Source: Thermoplasmata archaeon (GTDB taxonomy: Archaea > Thermoplasmatota > Thermoplasmata > UBA10834). From it: DNA of 8,011 nucleotides. Shown piece after piece: positions 6,049 through 8,011 of this stretch. The notes below the pieces were generated by a model, which saw only the letters and a list, made by a program, of their open reading frames with translations, was not told the DNA's origin and ran no database searches. The translations under genes and the position numbers were made by a program. The number at the start of each line of letters is the position of its first letter. Position 1 is the first letter of the stretch. Location of the stretch: positions 1 through 8,011 of the forward strand of contig DUGQ01000227.1 in the NCBI GenBank assembly GCA_013331315.1. Direction: 5' to 3'.

Positions 6049-7377
6049 TTGCCCTCTTGGCAGCACATCACGTATTCTAGCGAGATAACGGACGAGCACT
6101 TCGGCAAGAATGTCACGGTGGGTGGCTGGGCGCAGGAGATACGGAACCTGGGTGGCATATCCTTCCTGCAGCTCAGAGACCGGTTCGGGGTCATCCAGAT
6201 AACTTCATTGAAGAAGAAGGACCCGGAACTCTTCAAGCGGATGACCGATGTCCAGAGGGAGTCGGTCCTTCTGATCAGCGGCACCGTCAAGGAGAGCAAG
6301 GAGGCGAAGGCGGGCTTCGAGGTCCTTCCCGAGAAGGTCGAGGTCCTCAGCGAGGCGCAGACGCCTCTGCCGCTCGGCGTGGTCGACAAGGTCGGGGCGG
6401 ACCTGGACACGCGCCTGAACAACAGGTTCATGGATATGCGGAAGCCGGAGATCCGAGCGATCTTCCAGATAAGGGCGAAGACACTCGAGGGCATCAGGGC
6501 GTACCTGACATCGGAGGGGTTCGTGGAGGTCACGACCCCGAAGATAGTCGCAGCGGGCGCCGAAGGGGGGTCGACGCTCTTCCCCATCAAGTACTTCGAC
6601 AAGAGCGCCTACCTCGCACAGAGCCCACAACTCTACAAACAGAACCTCATGGCGACCGGTCTGGACCGGATATTCGAGATCTCCCCTGCGTACAGGGCAG
6701 AGGCGTCCGATACCGTGAGGCACATAGCGGAGTTCACATCGCTCGACATCGAGCTCGCGTTCATCGAGTCGTCGGAGGACGTCATGGCGGTCGCCGAGGG
6801 CATAGCGTACAACGCCCTGAGGCACGTCCGGGAGACGGCCAACGAGGAGTTGAGCGCCCTGGGCGCGGAGATGGCCGTCCCCGATGTTCCTTTCCCGAGT
6901 GTGACGTACTCCGAGGCCATGGACATGCTGAAGGCGGAGGGGATGGCGATAGAGCATGGCGACGACCTCGGGACGGAGGGCGAGAAGCTGTTGGGAGAGG
7001 TGATGATGAGGGAGCGGAGCGCGGAGCTGTACTTCATCACGGACTTCCCGACATCGCTCAAGCGCGCAACGTTCTACGCCAAACGACACGACGAGGACCC
7101 GGAGCGGACGGGGTACTTCGACCTCGACTACCGCGGCCAGGAGATAGTGTCAGGCGGGCAGCGCGAGCATCGGTACGACGTCCTGGTCGAGCAGATGAGG
7201 GAGAACAACCTCAACCTCGACTCGTTCGAGTTCTACCTGAAGGCTTTCAGGTTCGGCATGCCACCTCATGGCGGGTTCGGCTTCGGGATAGAGAGGTTCG
7301 TCCAGAAGATGCTGGGCCTGCCGAACATAAGGGAGGCGGTTCTATATCCGAGGGACCGACTGAGACTCATACCCTGA
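6049..7377 (+). CDS. aspS: Aspartyl-tRNA synthetase, archaeal/eukaryotic type (class IIb)
   Basis: A 442-residue cytosolic enzyme that charges tRNA(Asp) with aspartate, and tRNA(Asn) too if non-discriminating. An N-terminal OB-fold anticodon-binding domain (about 1-105) is followed by a hinge and the class II catalytic core. Motif 1 is FVEVTTPKI with Pro164. Motif 2 is YRAEASDTVRHIAE with Arg216. The SGGQREHRYD block binds aspartate and adenylate. Motif 3 is GGFGFGIERF with Arg416, ending in the typical PRDRLRLIP C-terminus. No bacterial GAD insertion is present. The start is TTG, backed by a ribosome binding site. At the two positions that separate discriminating from relaxed archaeal enzymes (Trp26 and Lys85 in Thermococcus), this protein has Gln29 and Lys87, a mixed signature, so its tRNA specificity is uncertain. 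Motif 2 is closer to the eukaryotic wording than to the RAEEHNTTRHLNE of Thermococcus. The degenerate Nudix gene 17 bases downstream is probably co-transcribed. Confidence 0.96.
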   Translation: MPSWQHITYSSEITDEHFGKNVTVGGWAQEIRNLGGISFLQLRDRFGVIQITSLKKKDPELFKRMTDVQRESVLLISGTVKESKEAKAGFEVLPEKVEVLSEAQTPLPLGVVDKVGADLDTRLNNRFMDMRKPEIRAIFQIRAKTLEGIRAYLTSEGFVEVTTPKIVAAGAEGGSTLFPIKYFDKSAYLAQSPQLYKQNLMATGLDRIFEISPAYRAEASDTVRHIAEFTSLDIELAFIESSEDVMAVAEGIAYNALRHVRETANEELSALGAEMAVPDVPFPSVTYSEAMDMLKAEGMAIEHGDDLGTEGEKLLGEVMMRERSAELYFITDFPTSLKRATFYAKRHDEDPERTGYFDLDYRGQEIVSGGQREHRYDVLVEQMRENNLNLDSFEFYLKAFRFGMPPHGGFGFGIERFVQKMLGLPNIREAVLYPRDRLRLIP

Positions 7378-7394
7378 CCGATAGGCCGAAGAGG

Positions 7395-7901
7395 ATGCTC
7401 CTCGAGCTGCCGACCGCGGACGAGATAGACGACCTCGCCGCCGATAAGCCGGCGCTGGTAGTCCGAAGGTTCGAGTTCGGCCTCAAGGACCGGCGGATAG
7501 ATCTCAACTACACCCCGTGCAAGGGAGAGGCCGTGCTGGTGACGGACTGCAGCAGGGGTGTGGCGCTTGTCAGGAGCCAGGGCGGCGCGATGTGGACCCT
7601 CCCGTCCGGCAGGATAGACGTGAACGAGTCCGCGGAGAACGCCGTCAGGCGGATCGCGATGGACCGATGCCACATAAGGCTCGGGAAGGTCGACCTCACC
7701 GCGTTGTACGACGTGACGAGACATTACGAGAACATATCCATCAAGAGGCTCTTCGTCGTGTTCAGAGCGGACGTCGAAGACTTCCACAGCGGGCAGTCGA
7801 AGGACGCGCGTTGCGAATGCTCGTTCCACTCGACGGACCTTGACCGCCTCGTCTGCGAGGAGATAGACTCGCAGGCCATCGCGGACTCCCTGGAAAAGTA
7901 G
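7395..7901 (+). CDS. Degenerate Nudix-fold protein
   Basis: A 168-residue soluble protein. Residues about 43-155 look like a Nudix domain: strand GEAVLVTD, then VALVRSQGGAMWTLPSG leading into the Nudix box, then later strands (KRLFVVFRADV). The box should read G-x5-E-x7-R-E-x-x-E-E-x-G. Here Gly72, Glu78 and Arg86 are kept, but the next Glu is Ile87, the two metal-binding glutamates are Asp90 and Arg91, and the final Gly is His93. Hydrolysis of nucleoside diphosphate-linked compounds is therefore doubtful, and a binding or regulatory role is possible. The N-terminal 42 residues are not part of the usual core. Near the C-terminus Cys140, Cys142, His145 and Cys154 lie close together. The ATG has no clear Shine-Dalgarno at normal distance (AAGAGG abuts it), and the gene follows aspS by 17 bases, suggesting co-transcription. 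The function is unknown. Confidence 0.75.
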   Translation: MLLELPTADEIDDLAADKPALVVRRFEFGLKDRRIDLNYTPCKGEAVLVTDCSRGVALVRSQGGAMWTLPSGRIDVNESAENAVRRIAMDRCHIRLGKVDLTALYDVTRHYENISIKRLFVVFRADVEDFHSGQSKDARCECSFHSTDLDRLVCEEIDSQAIADSLEK

Positions 7902-7941
7902 ATTTAGGCCAGAAGGCAATCACGTTCAGCGGGGCGATGGG

Positions 7942-8011
7942 ATGGGAAAGGTTTTCGAGCGAGAGCTCAAGGGCATACTGAGCGCGAACCGTGAGATACT
8001 AACCAGGGTCA
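7942..8011 (+). CDS. Start of an unidentified gene, possibly a Holliday-junction-resolvase-like nuclease (continues beyond right edge)
   Basis: An open frame beginning with ATG at 7942 gives 23 residues, MGKVFERELKGILSANREIL followed by TRV, and runs off the window. GGGGCGATGGG (7931-7941) directly upstream is a plausible ribosome binding site. The ATG at 7937 is in another frame and stops after 14 codons. The FERELK stretch near an N-terminus recalls archaeal Hjc-type resolvases and their relatives, but 23 residues are too few to decide. It is separated from the Nudix gene by 40 bases, with an AT-rich ATTTA (7902-7906) that might be part of its promoter. Confidence 0.5.
   Translation, partial: MGKVFERELKGILSANREILTRV

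Noticed and set aside
7945..7956. GGAAAGGTTTTC as a promoter element near the right edge
   Set aside because: It resembles the purine-rich plus TATA-like pattern seen before other genes, but it lies inside the coding start of the last gene, whose ATG and ribosome binding site are more convincing.

Overview
This is an 8 kb stretch of a GC-rich genome that reads as archaeal. The evidence is a class V fructose-1,6-bisphosphate aldolase/phosphatase, an archaeal-type triosephosphate isomerase, an ADP-forming acyl-CoA synthetase alpha subunit, an archaeal/eukaryotic-type aspartyl-tRNA synthetase, TATA-like boxes about 40-60 bases upstream of starts, and Shine-Dalgarno sequences of the GGAGGTG type. 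The style (cytosolic multi-domain histidine kinase, TTG starts, short leaders) would fit an uncultured member of the Thermoplasmatota or a related euryarchaeal lineage. That placement is an inference, not something the sequence proves.

Layout. On the minus strand, positions 1-1330 hold a two-gene gluconeogenic unit: fbp (194-1330) is transcribed first, followed 9 bases later by the start of tpiA, which runs off the left edge of the window (1-184). The fbp stop codon lies inside the Shine-Dalgarno sequence of tpiA. A divergent intergenic region (1331-1545) carries a promoter for each direction, plus a small hairpin and a tandem 12-base repeat in the leader of the rightward gene. Everything to the right is on the plus strand: an orphan soluble sensor histidine kinase (1546-3483), a stand-alone ADP-forming acyl-CoA synthetase alpha subunit (3577-4980), a ten-helix EamA/DMT-family exporter (5061-6008), aspS (6049-7377), a degenerate Nudix protein 17 bases behind aspS (7395-7901), and the first 23 codons of another gene (7942 to the right edge).

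How they fit together. Triosephosphate isomerase supplies dihydroxyacetone phosphate, and the bifunctional aldolase/phosphatase joins it to glyceraldehyde 3-phosphate and releases fructose 6-phosphate, so the minus-strand pair is a compact gluconeogenesis module. The acyl-CoA synthetase alpha subunit makes ATP from acyl-CoA thioesters but needs a beta subunit that is not here. The kinase, transporter and synthetase each appear to have their own promoter, so the plus strand is a series of short units, not one operon. The probable exception is aspS with the Nudix-like gene.

I do not see a mobile element, CRISPR array, tRNA or rRNA gene, or a clear new multi-gene system. The items most worth a second look are the Nudix-fold protein that has lost most of its catalytic glutamates and sits behind aspS, the mixed tRNA-discrimination signature of the AspRS, and the sensor kinase with an RsbRD-type domain and a cysteine-bearing PAS domain.
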